A stretch of 20,902 nt of DNA, taken from NCBI GenBank assembly GCA_035512155.1, contig DATKEN010000006.1:1-20902 (forward strand), written 5' to 3'. Of this stretch, positions 11,496 through 19,862 are shown piece after piece; the first letter of the stretch is position 1, and the number at the start of each line of letters is the position of its first letter. The position numbers and the translations under genes are program-made. The notes beneath the pieces are model-generated. The model was not told where the DNA came from and ran no database searches. It saw only the letters and a program-made list of their open reading frames with translations. The DNA is from JABCYV01 sp035512155. Its GTDB lineage: Bacteria > Acidobacteriota > Terriglobia > Terriglobales > Acidobacteriaceae.

Positions 11496-12209
11496 TTATG
11501 CCGCCATTGCACTCAGCATTTCCACTGCGGAGATTGCTCCTTCGGGCGTCTCCTCGTGTTTGAAGTAAGCGAACACGTTGCGGCCCTGGCCGATATGTTC
11601 GCGAGTTCGGTCGACCATGGCGCGACGCTCGTCGGGTGTGTAAGTCGGCTTGCGATAACGGTAGTAGCAGAAGTCGGCGGTCACTACATCCGGTGTGGTC
11701 CGTTCTTCGGTTTCCGCGATGCAGAGCGCCCGGTTGTGGGATTTCAGAAGATTGAAGATTTCATCGGAGAACCAGGAGACGTGCCGGAACTCAAATGCCG
11801 ACGGTACAGCGCGCGGCAGGACCCCAAGAAATTCCTCCAGAACCTGGGAATCGGCTTTCATGTTGGGCGGAAGTTGAAAGAGCAGCGGCCCGAGTCTGTC
11901 CGCCCGCGCCAGCCCCTCGATCGTGCTTAGGAAGCGAGGGATGAAGTCTTCCGTTTTCTTTAGCCGTTTGATGTGAGTGATGACCTGGTGGGCTTTGATC
12001 CCGAAGCGAAAATGAGACGGGGTTTCGGCAATCCATTTCTGGATCGTGGTCTCCTTCACCAGTTGCCGAAAAGTAAAGTTGACTTCAACCGTGTTCAGTT
12101 GTGTCGCGTAGTGCTGCAGAAAATTCTTCTGCGCCAGCTTCGTGGGATAAAAGTCCGGCTTCCAGCTTGGATATGCCCATCCTGACGTGCCGGCATAGAG
12201 TTCGGCCAT
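11496..12209 (-). CDS. DUF72 (YecE-like) TIM-barrel family protein
   Basis: 237 residues covering the whole DUF72 family. Hallmarks are the start 'YAGTSGWAYPSWKPDFYP' (about 5-22), 'LNTVEVNFTFRQ', 'FRFGIKAHQVITH', 'LLFQLPPNMK', 'SAFEFRHVSWF' and the ending 'VFAYFKHEE'. The fold is a TIM barrel; the biochemical function of the family is not established, and I do not assign one. The ATG at 12209 has AAGG five bases upstream. It lies 45 bases after the stop of the LigD-type polymerase on the same strand, so the two are probably one transcript, and the partnership suggests but does not prove a DNA-repair link. Confidence 0.88.
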   Translation of the reverse strand: MAELYAGTSGWAYPSWKPDFYPTKLAQKNFLQHYATQLNTVEVNFTFRQLVKETTIQKWIAETPSHFRFGIKAHQVITHIKRLKKTEDFIPRFLSTIEGLARADRLGPLLFQLPPNMKADSQVLEEFLGVLPRAVPSAFEFRHVSWFSDEIFNLLKSHNRALCIAETEERTTPDVVTADFCYYRYRKPTYTPDERRAMVDRTREHIGQGRNVFAYFKHEETPEGAISAVEMLSAMAA

Positions 12210-12254
12210 GTTGACCTTGGGATGAGGGACTCGCGTTCGCTCTAGCGTGCCAGA

Positions 12255-13352
12255 TTATATCTTCCCGATCTTCTTCTTCCCGGCTTTTTGCTTACCGGGT
12301 TTGACGGTCTTACTTCGTCTCCTGCTGCGCGATTCGGCCTGGGCGCTGATTTCGAGTCCATCTTTGATAGTGGCGGATGTTCGCTGGCCGGGCGTTGCTT
12401 CTCGATCTTCGCTCGCTGCACGGGCGAGGACGCCCGCGCCTACATCCACCTTCGGCAATTTCTGCTTCAGCTTCAGGACAGGCTCGAATAGATCTCCCAT
12501 TTTCTCCACTCGTTCAAGCACCTGAGGCGCTTCGAAAACTAGCCGGTTGGGATCTTTTTTCTTCAAGACCTGATCGACCTCTTCCCACTTCACCGGCGTG
12601 GACACCGTGGGATGTTCCCGCGCGCGTAGCGAGTACACGCCGATGGTGGTCTTGTGCTCGTCGTTCTGACTCCAATCCACGAACACCTTGTTCACTCGCA
12701 GCTGCTTCTTCATGTCGGAGACCACAAGTTCTCGATGTTCGTTCTCCAGCAAGCGGGCGAGCGCGTGGGCGAAGGGCTTGGTTGCTTCGTAACTGGTGGG
12801 CGTGTTCAGCGGAATGTAAATTTGCAACCCTTTCGAGCCGGACGTCTTGGGAAAGCTCTGCAAGCCGAAGTGCTCGAAGATTTCCCGTAGCCACATCCCG
12901 ACCTGAGCGCACTGCACAATGTTGGCCGGAGGACCGGGATCCAGATCGAAAACCATCATGGTTGGACGATTGACCTCCTTGGCCAGCGAAAGCGAAGGAT
13001 GGAGTTCGATCGCTGCCAGGTTCGCCATCCACACCACGGTGGGGAGATCGCTGGCCAAAATGTAATTCACATTGCGGCGATTGCCCTCGCTCCAGATGGG
13101 CGCGGTCTTCACCCAGTCGGGCCGGTGAGCGGTGGCGTTCTTCTCAAAGAAATATTCGCTGTCAACGCCGTTGGGATAGCGTTTCAGGGTCAGTGGTCGC
13201 CCGGCAAGATGGGGGACGAGAACGGGCGCGATACGGGCGTAGTAGTCGATGACCTGTCCCTTGGTAAATCCCGTCGCCGGGTACAGGACCTTGTCCAGAT
13301 TTGTCAGGCTTAGATGCTTGCCTTCGATTTCGATGGATTGTGGTTTGCTCAA
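12255..13352 (-). CDS. Stand-alone LigD-type DNA polymerase/primase (NHEJ polymerase domain)
   Basis: 365 residues matching the polymerase (PolDom) part of bacterial LigD, without ligase or phosphoesterase domains. Visible motifs: 'LTNLDKVLYPATGFTKGQVI' (16-35), 'RPLTLKRYPNG' (52-62), 'AAIELHPS' with His118, the metal-binding 'VFDLDPG' with Asp136 and Asp138, 'SGSKGLQIYIPL' (171-182), and 'VFVDWSQN' with the third carboxylate Asp226. The family adds nucleotides, often ribonucleotides, at breaks during Ku-dependent end joining. Gln177 stands where many homologues have His (KGLH). The last 30 residues are Lys/Arg-rich and may bind DNA. The start is a TTG at 13352, with GAGAGG four bases upstream. 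A TATACT at plus 13395-13400 is a possible -10, without a good -35. Ku and ligase are not in the window. Confidence 0.9.
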   Translation of the reverse strand: MSKPQSIEIEGKHLSLTNLDKVLYPATGFTKGQVIDYYARIAPVLVPHLAGRPLTLKRYPNGVDSEYFFEKNATAHRPDWVKTAPIWSEGNRRNVNYILASDLPTVVWMANLAAIELHPSLSLAKEVNRPTMMVFDLDPGPPANIVQCAQVGMWLREIFEHFGLQSFPKTSGSKGLQIYIPLNTPTSYEATKPFAHALARLLENEHRELVVSDMKKQLRVNKVFVDWSQNDEHKTTIGVYSLRAREHPTVSTPVKWEEVDQVLKKKDPNRLVFEAPQVLERVEKMGDLFEPVLKLKQKLPKVDVGAGVLARAASEDREATPGQRTSATIKDGLEISAQAESRSRRRSKTVKPGKQKAGKKKIGKI

Positions 13353-13461
13353 ACCGCCTCTCTCGCTTGCGTTGCCGTCAGTGGATGCGCGTTCAGTATA
13401 GCTGTAAGCTCAACCAGGTTCAGGATGACAGACGCTACGATCGACGACTGCCGAGCGCGGT

Positions 13462-13491
13462 TTGACAATTTCCCTGCTCCCAACGTAACTT
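13462..13491 (+). promoter_or_regulatory. Predicted sigma-70-type promoter of the M16 peptidase operon
   Basis: A perfect TTGACA (13462-13467) is followed after 18 bases by TAACTT (13486-13491), which keeps the TA---T core of a -10. Transcription would start near 13498, giving a leader of about 38 bases that includes the GGAGG ribosome binding site. Confidence 0.5.
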
Positions 13492-13526
13492 CAAGTTCTT
13501 CCTTTGATGCCTCACCCAACCGTCGT

Positions 13527-13531
13527 GGAGG
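13527..13531 (+). promoter_or_regulatory. Ribosome binding site that fixes the start of the first M16 peptidase
   Basis: GGAGG four bases before the ATG at 13536. The frame is open back to 13314, but that extension runs over the promoter and the LigD polymerase start and precedes the signal peptide, so the ATG at 13536 is the start. Confidence 0.75.
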
Positions 13532-13535
13532 TCCA

Positions 13536-15056
13536 ATGAAATACCGTGCCATCAGCTTTCTAACCATACTTTTTGCCCTTTCGGCCGCTTTGGCGGGCGC
13601 ACAAGACCTGGCTTCGTTCGAGAAGCGCATCACGGTCAAGAAATTAGCTAACGGCCTGACTGTCGTGATCTGCGAACGCCCGGAAGCGCCAGTGTTTTCA
13701 TTCTTCACTCACGTGGATGCTGGTTCGGTGCAGGATCCCATGGGCAAGACTGGGCTTGCTCACATGTTCGAGCACATGGCTTTCAAAGGGACGGACAAGA
13801 TTGGTACCACCGATTATCCAGCCGAGAAGGTCGCACTGGCGAAAGTGGAGGAAGCCTATGCCGCCTACATCGCCGAGCGTGACAAAAGCACCGGCCGCGA
13901 TGAGCAGAAGCTGAAGCAGCTGGAAAAAACCTGGCAGGATGACATTGCGGAAGCGGAAAAATACGTCAAACCGAACGAATTCCCTCAGATTCTGGAGAGC
14001 AACGGCGTAGAGGGACTCAATGCGTTCACGAATCTGGATGAAACCGCCTATCACTATTCTTTGCCGGGAAACCGGCTCGAGCTATGGGCCTACCTGGAAT
14101 CGGAACGCTTCATGCACCCAGTGATGCGCGAGTTTTACAAGGAACGGAACGTTGTGATCGAGGAACGCCGCCTGCGTACCGACAGCAATCCGGTGGGACG
14201 ATTGCTGGAACAATTCGTCACCGCGGCCTATCAGGCGCATCCGTACCATCGTCCGACCATCGGCTGGATGTCTGACCTGAATTCGTTTTCCGCCACCGAC
14301 GCGCAGAAATTCTTTGACGAGTATTACATTCCTTCAAATATGGTGGTGGCGGTGGTTGGCGACGTTAAGCCCTCGGAAGCGATGCCGATCATCGAAAAGT
14401 ATTTCGGCCGGATTCCGTCTCATGAAAAACCAGACGAGCGGACTACCACCGAGCCGCCGCAGAATTCCGAGCGCCGTGTGGTGCTGCGGCAAACGGCACA
14501 GCCACTTTATCTCGAGGGCTACCATCGCCCCGACTACCGCAGCAAGGATGACGCGGTGTACGACGCCATTGCCGATCTGATGTCGAATGGCCGCACTTCG
14601 CGGTTATATCGGGCGCTGGTGCGCGATAAAAAGATTGCGGCCGACTCGGCCGGCTTCACCGGTCTGCCGGGCAATAAGTATCCCCACCTGTTCGCGTTCT
14701 ATGCTTTCCCGATGCCTGGCCATAAACCGGAAGAAATGGGAGAAGCGATCCACTCCGAAATCGAACGCCTGAAAAAAGAGGACATCAGCGACGAGGAATT
14801 GAAGATGATTACCACGCGAGCCAAGGCCAATTTGCTGCGCGGTTTGGCGAATAACGAGGGCCTGGCTATCCAGTTGGCAACATACCAGGCACGCTACGAC
14901 GATTGGCGGGAGCTCTTCCACCAGGTGGAGAATCTGGACAAAGTCACTAAAGCCGACATCCGTCGTGTGGCGAATCAGACTTTCGTTCCCGCCAACCGCA
15001 CGGTAGGAATCATCGAAACTGTTGCGCCTTCAGACCAAAAAGGCGGTGCACAATGA
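13536..15056 (+). CDS. Periplasmic M16B zinc metallopeptidase, catalytic subunit
   Basis: 506 residues with a signal peptide (cut near LAGA-QD, about residue 22). The inverted zinc motif HxxEH is intact: His76, Glu79, His80 in 'LAHMFEHMAFKGT'. A further Glu in 'VVIEERRLR' (209 or 210) is the expected third ligand. A charged helical insertion (about 98-145) separates them, which is common in bacterial M16 proteins. In the C-terminal half, the position where M16 partners have the Arg/Tyr pair reads 'LVRDKKIAADSAG': Arg363 is present but Tyr is replaced by Asp370. The enzyme therefore looks able to bind zinc but to need a partner for substrate binding. Its TGA overlaps the next ATG by four bases. 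The likely role is degradation or processing of peptides in the periplasm. Confidence 0.92.
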   Translation: MKYRAISFLTILFALSAALAGAQDLASFEKRITVKKLANGLTVVICERPEAPVFSFFTHVDAGSVQDPMGKTGLAHMFEHMAFKGTDKIGTTDYPAEKVALAKVEEAYAAYIAERDKSTGRDEQKLKQLEKTWQDDIAEAEKYVKPNEFPQILESNGVEGLNAFTNLDETAYHYSLPGNRLELWAYLESERFMHPVMREFYKERNVVIEERRLRTDSNPVGRLLEQFVTAAYQAHPYHRPTIGWMSDLNSFSATDAQKFFDEYYIPSNMVVAVVGDVKPSEAMPIIEKYFGRIPSHEKPDERTTTEPPQNSERRVVLRQTAQPLYLEGYHRPDYRSKDDAVYDAIADLMSNGRTSRLYRALVRDKKIAADSAGFTGLPGNKYPHLFAFYAFPMPGHKPEEMGEAIHSEIERLKKEDISDEELKMITTRAKANLLRGLANNEGLAIQLATYQARYDDWRELFHQVENLDKVTKADIRRVANQTFVPANRTVGIIETVAPSDQKGGAQ

Positions 15057-16540
15057 AATCGTTTGCGCTGGTCTCGTTCATCTGCGCCGCTGTCCTTTTT
15101 TGCATAACCGCTGCACCTCCGGCGACTGCACAAGTTTCCGACTGGCATCAGATCAAGGTTGCACCGCTTCCGGCTTTTCACCCGCAAGAACCCAAGCGTA
15201 TCAAGCTGCCCAATGGCTTGGTGATCTTCCTGCAGGAGGACCATGAACTGCCATTGATCGATGGCAGCATCCGCATTCGCGGGGGCTCTCGTTCGGAAGC
15301 AGCTAACAAAGTTGGGTTGCTGGAAATCTACGGCGAAGTCTGGCGTACTGGCGGCACGAAGAAGCAGACCGGTGATCAACTGGACGACTACCTCGAAATT
15401 CGGGCAGCGAAAGTAGAGACGGGAAGCAACCAGGATTCGACTACGATTGGCTGGTCCTGCCTGAAGGCCGACTTTGACGATGTGTTCAAGGGCGTTAGCG
15501 ATCTGCTGCGGGCACCTGAGTTCCGGGAAGAAAAGGTTGACCTCGCCCAGCGAGAATTGTTTGACGCCATCTCGCGACGCAACGATGACGTCGGTGGAAT
15601 CGCCGCCCGCGAGTCGACCAAACTGGCTTACGGTCCGCAGAGTCCCTATGCGCGTGTTCCGGAATATAAAACCGTCGCTGCCGTTACCCGGCAAGACCTG
15701 CTCGATTGGCACCACGCGCACGTTCATCCCAATAACATTATTCTGGGTGTGACCGGCGATTTCGACTCCGTAGCGATGGAAGCCAAGCTTCGCCAGTCTT
15801 TTGGCTCCTGGACCGCTGGACCGGCGATTGAGAAACCGGAGATTAAATTCCAACCCGCCAAGCCCGGCTACTACCTGATTCCTAAGGAAGATGTGAATCA
15901 GAGCAACATTCGCATGGTGACACTCGGCATTCAGCGCAACAATCCCGACTACTATGCTGCGCAGGTTTTCAATGAGGCATTTGGCGGAGGCTTTTCCTCC
16001 CGCCTGTTCCAAAGCATTCGCACCAAGAAAGGCTTGGCCTACGGTGTGGGCGGAGGAATTGGCTCGGCGTTCGATCATCCCGGCATCTTGCGCCTATCGA
16101 TGGGGACGAAGAGTCAAACCACGGTGGAGTCGATCCAGGCGCTCTATGACGAGGTCGATAGGCTGGCCAAGCAACCCATCGGGGACGAAGAGATTCAGCG
16201 CGCTAAGGATTCGATCTTGAACTCATTCGTCTTCAACTTTGATTCGCCGGAGAAAGTCCTGCGCGAGCGTATGGCGTACGAGTTCTACGGATATCCTGCC
16301 GATTTTCTGGAACAGTACCGAGCCGGAGTGGAGAAAGTCGGAAAGGCGGATGTGGCGCGGGTGGCTGCCAAATATCTGCACAAGGACCAACTTGCCGTGC
16401 TGGTGGTGGGGAATACGACTGATTTCGATAAGCCATTGGCGTCCCTGGGCCCGGTGACGAACGTAGACATCTCGATTCCGCCGCCTCCGAGCGAGGCGCA
16501 AGAACCCGCAGCCAAACCGGATGCCAAGCCAGCGCAGTAG
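15053..16540 (+). CDS. M16B peptidase-like partner subunit lacking the zinc motif
   Basis: 495 residues with a signal peptide ('MKSFALVSFICAAVLFCITA', cut near ATA-QV). It has the two-half M16 architecture, but the zinc motif is gone: at the equivalent place it reads 'GLLEIYGEVWRTGGT' (88-102) with no histidine. By contrast, the C-terminal half keeps the substrate-binding pair Arg323 and Tyr330 in 'SIRTKKGLAYGVGGG', after 'FGGGFSSRLF'. This is the pattern of the non-catalytic subunit of heterodimeric bacterial M16B proteases. The ATGA overlap with the catalytic subunit supports equimolar synthesis and a complex. The C-terminus is Pro/Ala-rich ('PPPPSEAQEPAAKPDAKPAQ'). No function other than the partner role is implied. 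Confidence 0.9.
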   Translation: MKSFALVSFICAAVLFCITAAPPATAQVSDWHQIKVAPLPAFHPQEPKRIKLPNGLVIFLQEDHELPLIDGSIRIRGGSRSEAANKVGLLEIYGEVWRTGGTKKQTGDQLDDYLEIRAAKVETGSNQDSTTIGWSCLKADFDDVFKGVSDLLRAPEFREEKVDLAQRELFDAISRRNDDVGGIAARESTKLAYGPQSPYARVPEYKTVAAVTRQDLLDWHHAHVHPNNIILGVTGDFDSVAMEAKLRQSFGSWTAGPAIEKPEIKFQPAKPGYYLIPKEDVNQSNIRMVTLGIQRNNPDYYAAQVFNEAFGGGFSSRLFQSIRTKKGLAYGVGGGIGSAFDHPGILRLSMGTKSQTTVESIQALYDEVDRLAKQPIGDEEIQRAKDSILNSFVFNFDSPEKVLRERMAYEFYGYPADFLEQYRAGVEKVGKADVARVAAKYLHKDQLAVLVVGNTTDFDKPLASLGPVTNVDISIPPPPSEAQEPAAKPDAKPAQ

Positions 16541-16546
16541 CCAACC

Positions 16547-17493
16547 ATGATGGCCGCCGGATTGAATCCCGGACCTGTCGACAACCTTCTAACCCGAGTC
16601 GCTGATTCCGCAATCTGGTATGTGCTGGGTGTCGGCATTGGCGTTTACCTCTTTGCCCGCGGCTTTGGACTACTCCGGCAAAAGCGTCTGATTCTGAACA
16701 TTCCGCGCTCGACCATCCGCAGCGCGGCCGTCGGGCTGATTGAAGTCAGCGGGAAGGTGGTCGGCCCGTACACTCTGATTGCGCCGCTATCGGAAGAGGA
16801 ATGCTTCTATTATCGTTCGGTCGCGAGGCTGAGCGGAGATTCGCCAGGCGGATCCCGTGGAGAAAGCCTGGCCGAAGAGACGCTCTGCGCCCCTTTCTTC
16901 CTCGATGACGGCACCGGACGCCTGCTCATTGATCTCCGCGGCGCGGATATGCAACTCATTCCACTGCTCCACGACGAAAGCTCCCAATCCCCCATTCCGA
17001 ACTATATGCGCGGTTTCCTTGGCCGCCACGGCGTCTCAACTGACTATGCGTCACGCTCGAGGAATATTGCATTCGGCCCGGAGACACTCTTTTTGCGCTG
17101 GGAACGCTTCAGGAGAATCCCGTCGAGGAGGAAATCGCCGAGTCATCGCCGGGTACATCTCGGCGTGAAGATGCCAGATTCTTGAGTGAGGCGGCGGCTG
17201 ATCTGCAGCGTCGGGCGGCATTGGCGTTTGAGTTGCCAGGAATGGAAACGGCGCGATTTAATCCTCCAGCCTCCGCTAGCCGAAGCCGGTCTACAAAATC
17301 GGGAGAGTTCGACTTGCATCCTCGGGTGATATTGACGAATGGCCGAACCGGTGATCCCTATTTCATTTCGTGGCGCAGCCAACGCGATGTGGTTCAGGCG
17401 CTAGCGGGTAAGACGATTCTTTACATTTGGGGAGGTCCGATTCTGACCCTGGCCTGTGTCTGGGTGCTGGTTAGCCGATTTTTTGGGCAGTAG
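16547..17493 (+). pseudogene. GIDE/BAM-domain membrane protein, split by a one-base frameshift
   Basis: Two open frames together make one protein of about 315 residues. The first (ATG 16547, frame 2) has a membrane helix (about 22-42) and a GIDE-type domain: 'STIRSAAVGLIEVSGKVVGP', 'APLSEEECFYYRSVARL', 'APFFLDDGTGRLLIDLRGAD'. Family sequence stops after 'GPETLF' and continues in frame 1 as 'ALGTLQENPVEEEIAESS', through 'DPYFISWRSQRD', to a second membrane helix ('ILYIWGGPILTLACVWVLV') and a TAG at 17491-17493. The switch lies at a run of five T (17090-17094); one added T would restore the frame. The domain occurs between two membrane helices in mitochondrial MUL1/MAPL, but no RING finger is present here. 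It starts six bases after the M16 partner gene, so it is in the same operon. A sequencing error is possible. Confidence 0.72.
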
Positions 17494-17497
17494 GAAT

Positions 17498-17520
17498 GGG
17501 CTGGGGTCTCCCCTCAGCCC
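17498..17520. terminator. Hairpin between convergent genes, probable bidirectional terminator
   Basis: GGGCTGGGG-TCT-CCC then CAGCCC forms a nine-pair stem with a two-base bulge, GC-rich, placed five bases after the GIDE gene stop (17493) and 26 bases from the stop of the convergent secreted-protein gene (17546). No clear T-run follows on either strand, so it may act as an RNA 3'-end stabiliser or a weak terminator. Confidence 0.45.
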
Positions 17521-17545
17521 GGGGCATTTCGCGGACGAACAAGCG

Positions 17546-19519
17546 TTACTTGCCGGTCCCCGACAACTTTGCCGTCTGCGGACTCGGGCTAGCACTATCG
17601 GACACGTTCAGCGCGGCAGTGCGAGTTCCTTTTGCGGTGGGAGTTAATGTAATGCTGACCGTACAGGTCTGACCCGCCGCCAGAGTGCCTCCGCAGGTGG
17701 TCGCCGACTCGCTAAAATCACCCGGATCGGTTCCTGTGAACGTAAACGGGGTTCCGGAGAAGGTCAGGGTTGTTTTTAGATTATTCTTCACTTTAATTAG
17801 CTTGGCCGCGCTCGTCTGGCTCACAGTTGTACTTATGAAGGTCAGACTTGATGGGGTGAGCGTTACTTGCGGCACTCCTTTCCCCGAAAGCGGAAGTTTC
17901 TGTGGGCTATTGCTTGCGTCGTCTGTAATTACCAAGGCGGCGGATCTCGCCCCCAGTGCTCCGGGAGAGAAAGTTACACTCACGGTACACGATTTGTTCA
18001 CCAATAGAGTACCGCCACAGGTAGTGGTCTTAGAGAAATCCCCCGGATTGGTTCCCGTAATCGCGATAGAAGAGAAGGTGACGGTTCCACCCGCAAGATT
18101 GGTCAAGGTAACTTTCTTGGCGGCACTTGTAGTGCCCGTGGCATAGCTTCCGAAAGTTAGGGCTGTGGGCGTGAAGGTAAGAGCGCCTAATACCCCATTG
18201 CCAACGTTCACCGTGGCTGTACCCTTAACGGCGATGTTTACGGTGTCGGTCGCGGTAATCGTTTGTGCGCCCGTGGTCTTCAGCGTCGCAGCGAAACCTT
18301 GGGTTCCCTGATCGCTGGGCGTAAAGGTGAAATCGGCGGGAAGAACGGCGTGTGGATCACTGCTGGTGAAGTGAACTGTTCCGACAAAGCTGATATCGGT
18401 GCTGCTGCCGACAGGATTCTTTGCTGTGACCGTAAAATTGAAGGACATTCCAGACGTGGCTGAGTTCGGCGCAGTCAATTGAAGAGCCGGATGCGAACCG
18501 AGAGTGACGCAAGCGCCTGATTGGTTAGACCAGATTTGCTGAACTTTGTAGGTGCCGTTCGGAGTTGTCACTGCCGATTGCTGGGCGTTGCAAATATCTC
18601 CAATTTCTCCGCCTCCATCCTGGTCATTCGAATTTGCGTCATACCATGACAGGGGAGGGCCAAAGACGGTTGCTATCCCGACGTCAATATCAGTGACAGT
18701 CTCGGCCATTTCGTGTGACGAAACCGATGTTATGTTTTGAAACTCATTCCCTCCGCCGCAACCAACGCTGCACCCCGAGGGCGCCGCGAAATCGGGCATC
18801 ACCCCGTACGCGAGATTTTTGGAGTTGAAGGTGTTGCTGGTAGTTCCGTGGTAAGCGCAGAACTGCAGGCAACTGACAGACGAACCTAGGTCGATAGTCA
18901 CGTCGGGCGGGAAGTAAATCATGTACAGAGTATTAACGTTGCCGTTAGCGTCGAGCGCTGGTGTGGGAAGGTGTGCGGCATTGATCTGGCTCAGCACTTC
19001 CGCCTGAACCTGGGCGTCAGTAACAACGCAAGGAGTGAGATTACAAACCGACGGTGAGATGGTAAATTCTCCGCCATAACTCCCACGCCCGATTGACTGG
19101 TTCGTGCCGGTGCCTCCACCGATCGGAGTGACATTCGTGGAGTATTCGCTCAGCACATCGAAGTAGGTGCTGTCGGTTATCCCCTGAAAGAAGCCGCCGA
19201 TGCCAGCAGTAACCACCGAACTTACGCCGGATCCCCAGAAAACTACGACCACCTGAAGATTGGAGACGACGGGTCCGCCGTAATAATCGAGGTGTGCCGC
19301 TGGCGCAAAAGGAATGGGTGCGTTAGGTTTCAGCGCTTCTGGATTCACGGTCATGCGCACGATGTGAATCGGTCGTGCCGGCAGGGCCTGAGGTACGGAG
19401 TGCTCCTGTTGTGGCCAGGCTGGGTTCGCTAATGCGAACAAACACATCCCTATTAGCAACGCGATACGGCAGGCGGAAATCATGCGTGGCAGAAGCCGCG
19501 ATGGTTGAGAGCGAAGCAT
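17546..19519 (-). CDS. Secreted EXORDIUM/PHI-1-like protein with HE motif and two choice-of-anchor-D (ASH-like) repeats
   Basis: 657 residues from the ATG at 19519, which has GGAG five bases upstream; ATGs at 19543 and 19483 lack such a site. Order of parts: signal peptide (to about residue 36, near PAWP-QQ); a domain of about 260 residues opening 'HLDYYGGPVVSNLQVVVVFW' with 'SCLQFCAYHG', resembling the phosphate-induced/EXORDIUM family; an 'SSHEMAETVTD' motif (about 267-277) that looks like a zincin-type His-Glu site; an Ig-like domain (about 345-440); then two ASH-like repeats (about 450-548 and 551-657). Each repeat has 'PGDFS', 'CGGTL' and a Cys pair about ten residues apart, likely disulfides. 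I expect an extracellular or surface protein; peptidase activity is inferred from the HE motif alone. It has no membrane anchor or sorting tail. Confidence 0.72.
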   Translation of the reverse strand: MLRSQPSRLLPRMISACRIALLIGMCLFALANPAWPQQEHSVPQALPARPIHIVRMTVNPEALKPNAPIPFAPAAHLDYYGGPVVSNLQVVVVFWGSGVSSVVTAGIGGFFQGITDSTYFDVLSEYSTNVTPIGGGTGTNQSIGRGSYGGEFTISPSVCNLTPCVVTDAQVQAEVLSQINAAHLPTPALDANGNVNTLYMIYFPPDVTIDLGSSVSCLQFCAYHGTTSNTFNSKNLAYGVMPDFAAPSGCSVGCGGGNEFQNITSVSSHEMAETVTDIDVGIATVFGPPLSWYDANSNDQDGGGEIGDICNAQQSAVTTPNGTYKVQQIWSNQSGACVTLGSHPALQLTAPNSATSGMSFNFTVTAKNPVGSSTDISFVGTVHFTSSDPHAVLPADFTFTPSDQGTQGFAATLKTTGAQTITATDTVNIAVKGTATVNVGNGVLGALTFTPTALTFGSYATGTTSAAKKVTLTNLAGGTVTFSSIAITGTNPGDFSKTTTCGGTLLVNKSCTVSVTFSPGALGARSAALVITDDASNSPQKLPLSGKGVPQVTLTPSSLTFISTTVSQTSAAKLIKVKNNLKTTLTFSGTPFTFTGTDPGDFSESATTCGGTLAAGQTCTVSITLTPTAKGTRTAALNVSDSASPSPQTAKLSGTGK

Positions 19520-19524
19520 ACACA

Positions 19525-19528
19525 CTCC
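19525..19528 (-). promoter_or_regulatory. Ribosome binding site that fixes the start of the EXORDIUM-like gene
   Basis: GGAG on the minus strand, five bases before the ATG at 19519. It is the only candidate start in this stretch with such a site. Confidence 0.55.
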
Positions 19529-19543
19529 GTGGCGGGCCGACAC

Positions 19544-19862
19544 GAACGCACCCGCGTGTCAAAGATTGGTTTCAATAGCGAGTTTCAGGAACGATCCATC
19601 CGTTCGCTGCTTGTGGGGAAGACCCGAGGAGGGGGAATAGAGGATCCAAGGTCTCAGTGCGGCCCGGTTAAACACCCCGAGTCGTTCCGGATTCTCGCCT
19701 CACACGAAACAATTGTCAACCGAAAACCCGCTCCGGACTAGGAATCTGGGCAACTCAGCACAAAGAAGGCATCGACTGCCGATTTCACGGTGTAAACGAC
19801 TTCCTTGTGCAAACAATTGCAGGGGCGCAGTGGGAATCCTATTGACGGATTCGATTTGAGAG
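19544..19862. other. Divergent intergenic region without a recognisable gene
   Basis: About 320 bases between the leftward secreted-protein gene and the rightward radical SAM gene. No open frame here has a family signature or a ribosome binding site. The octamer ACAATTGT (about 19709-19716) and a related CAAACAATTGC (about 19810-19820) share an AACAATTG core, which might be a binding site. The right end carries the promoter described next. No promoter for the leftward gene could be chosen with confidence. Confidence 0.5.

Noticed and set aside
11400..11930. A plus-strand open frame beginning 'MIKRVRVSCHPERS'
   Set aside because: Its start is the translated dispersed repeat and the rest is antisense to the DUF72 gene. 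This is a classic spurious prediction.
13314..13535. In-frame upstream extension of the first M16 peptidase
   Set aside because: It would cover the predicted promoter and the start of the divergent LigD polymerase and would bury the signal peptide. GGAGG marks the ATG at 13536.
17089..17095. Programmed -1 frameshift signal C-TTT-TTG in the GIDE gene
   Set aside because: The first base breaks the canonical heptamer, and I see no obvious stem-loop or Shine-Dalgarno stimulator. A simple indel is the better explanation.
19539..19560. Inverted repeat GACACG/CGTGTC upstream of the EXORDIUM-like gene
   Set aside because: The six-base stem has a ten-base loop in GC-rich sequence and is expected by chance. 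No riboswitch or operator context supports it.
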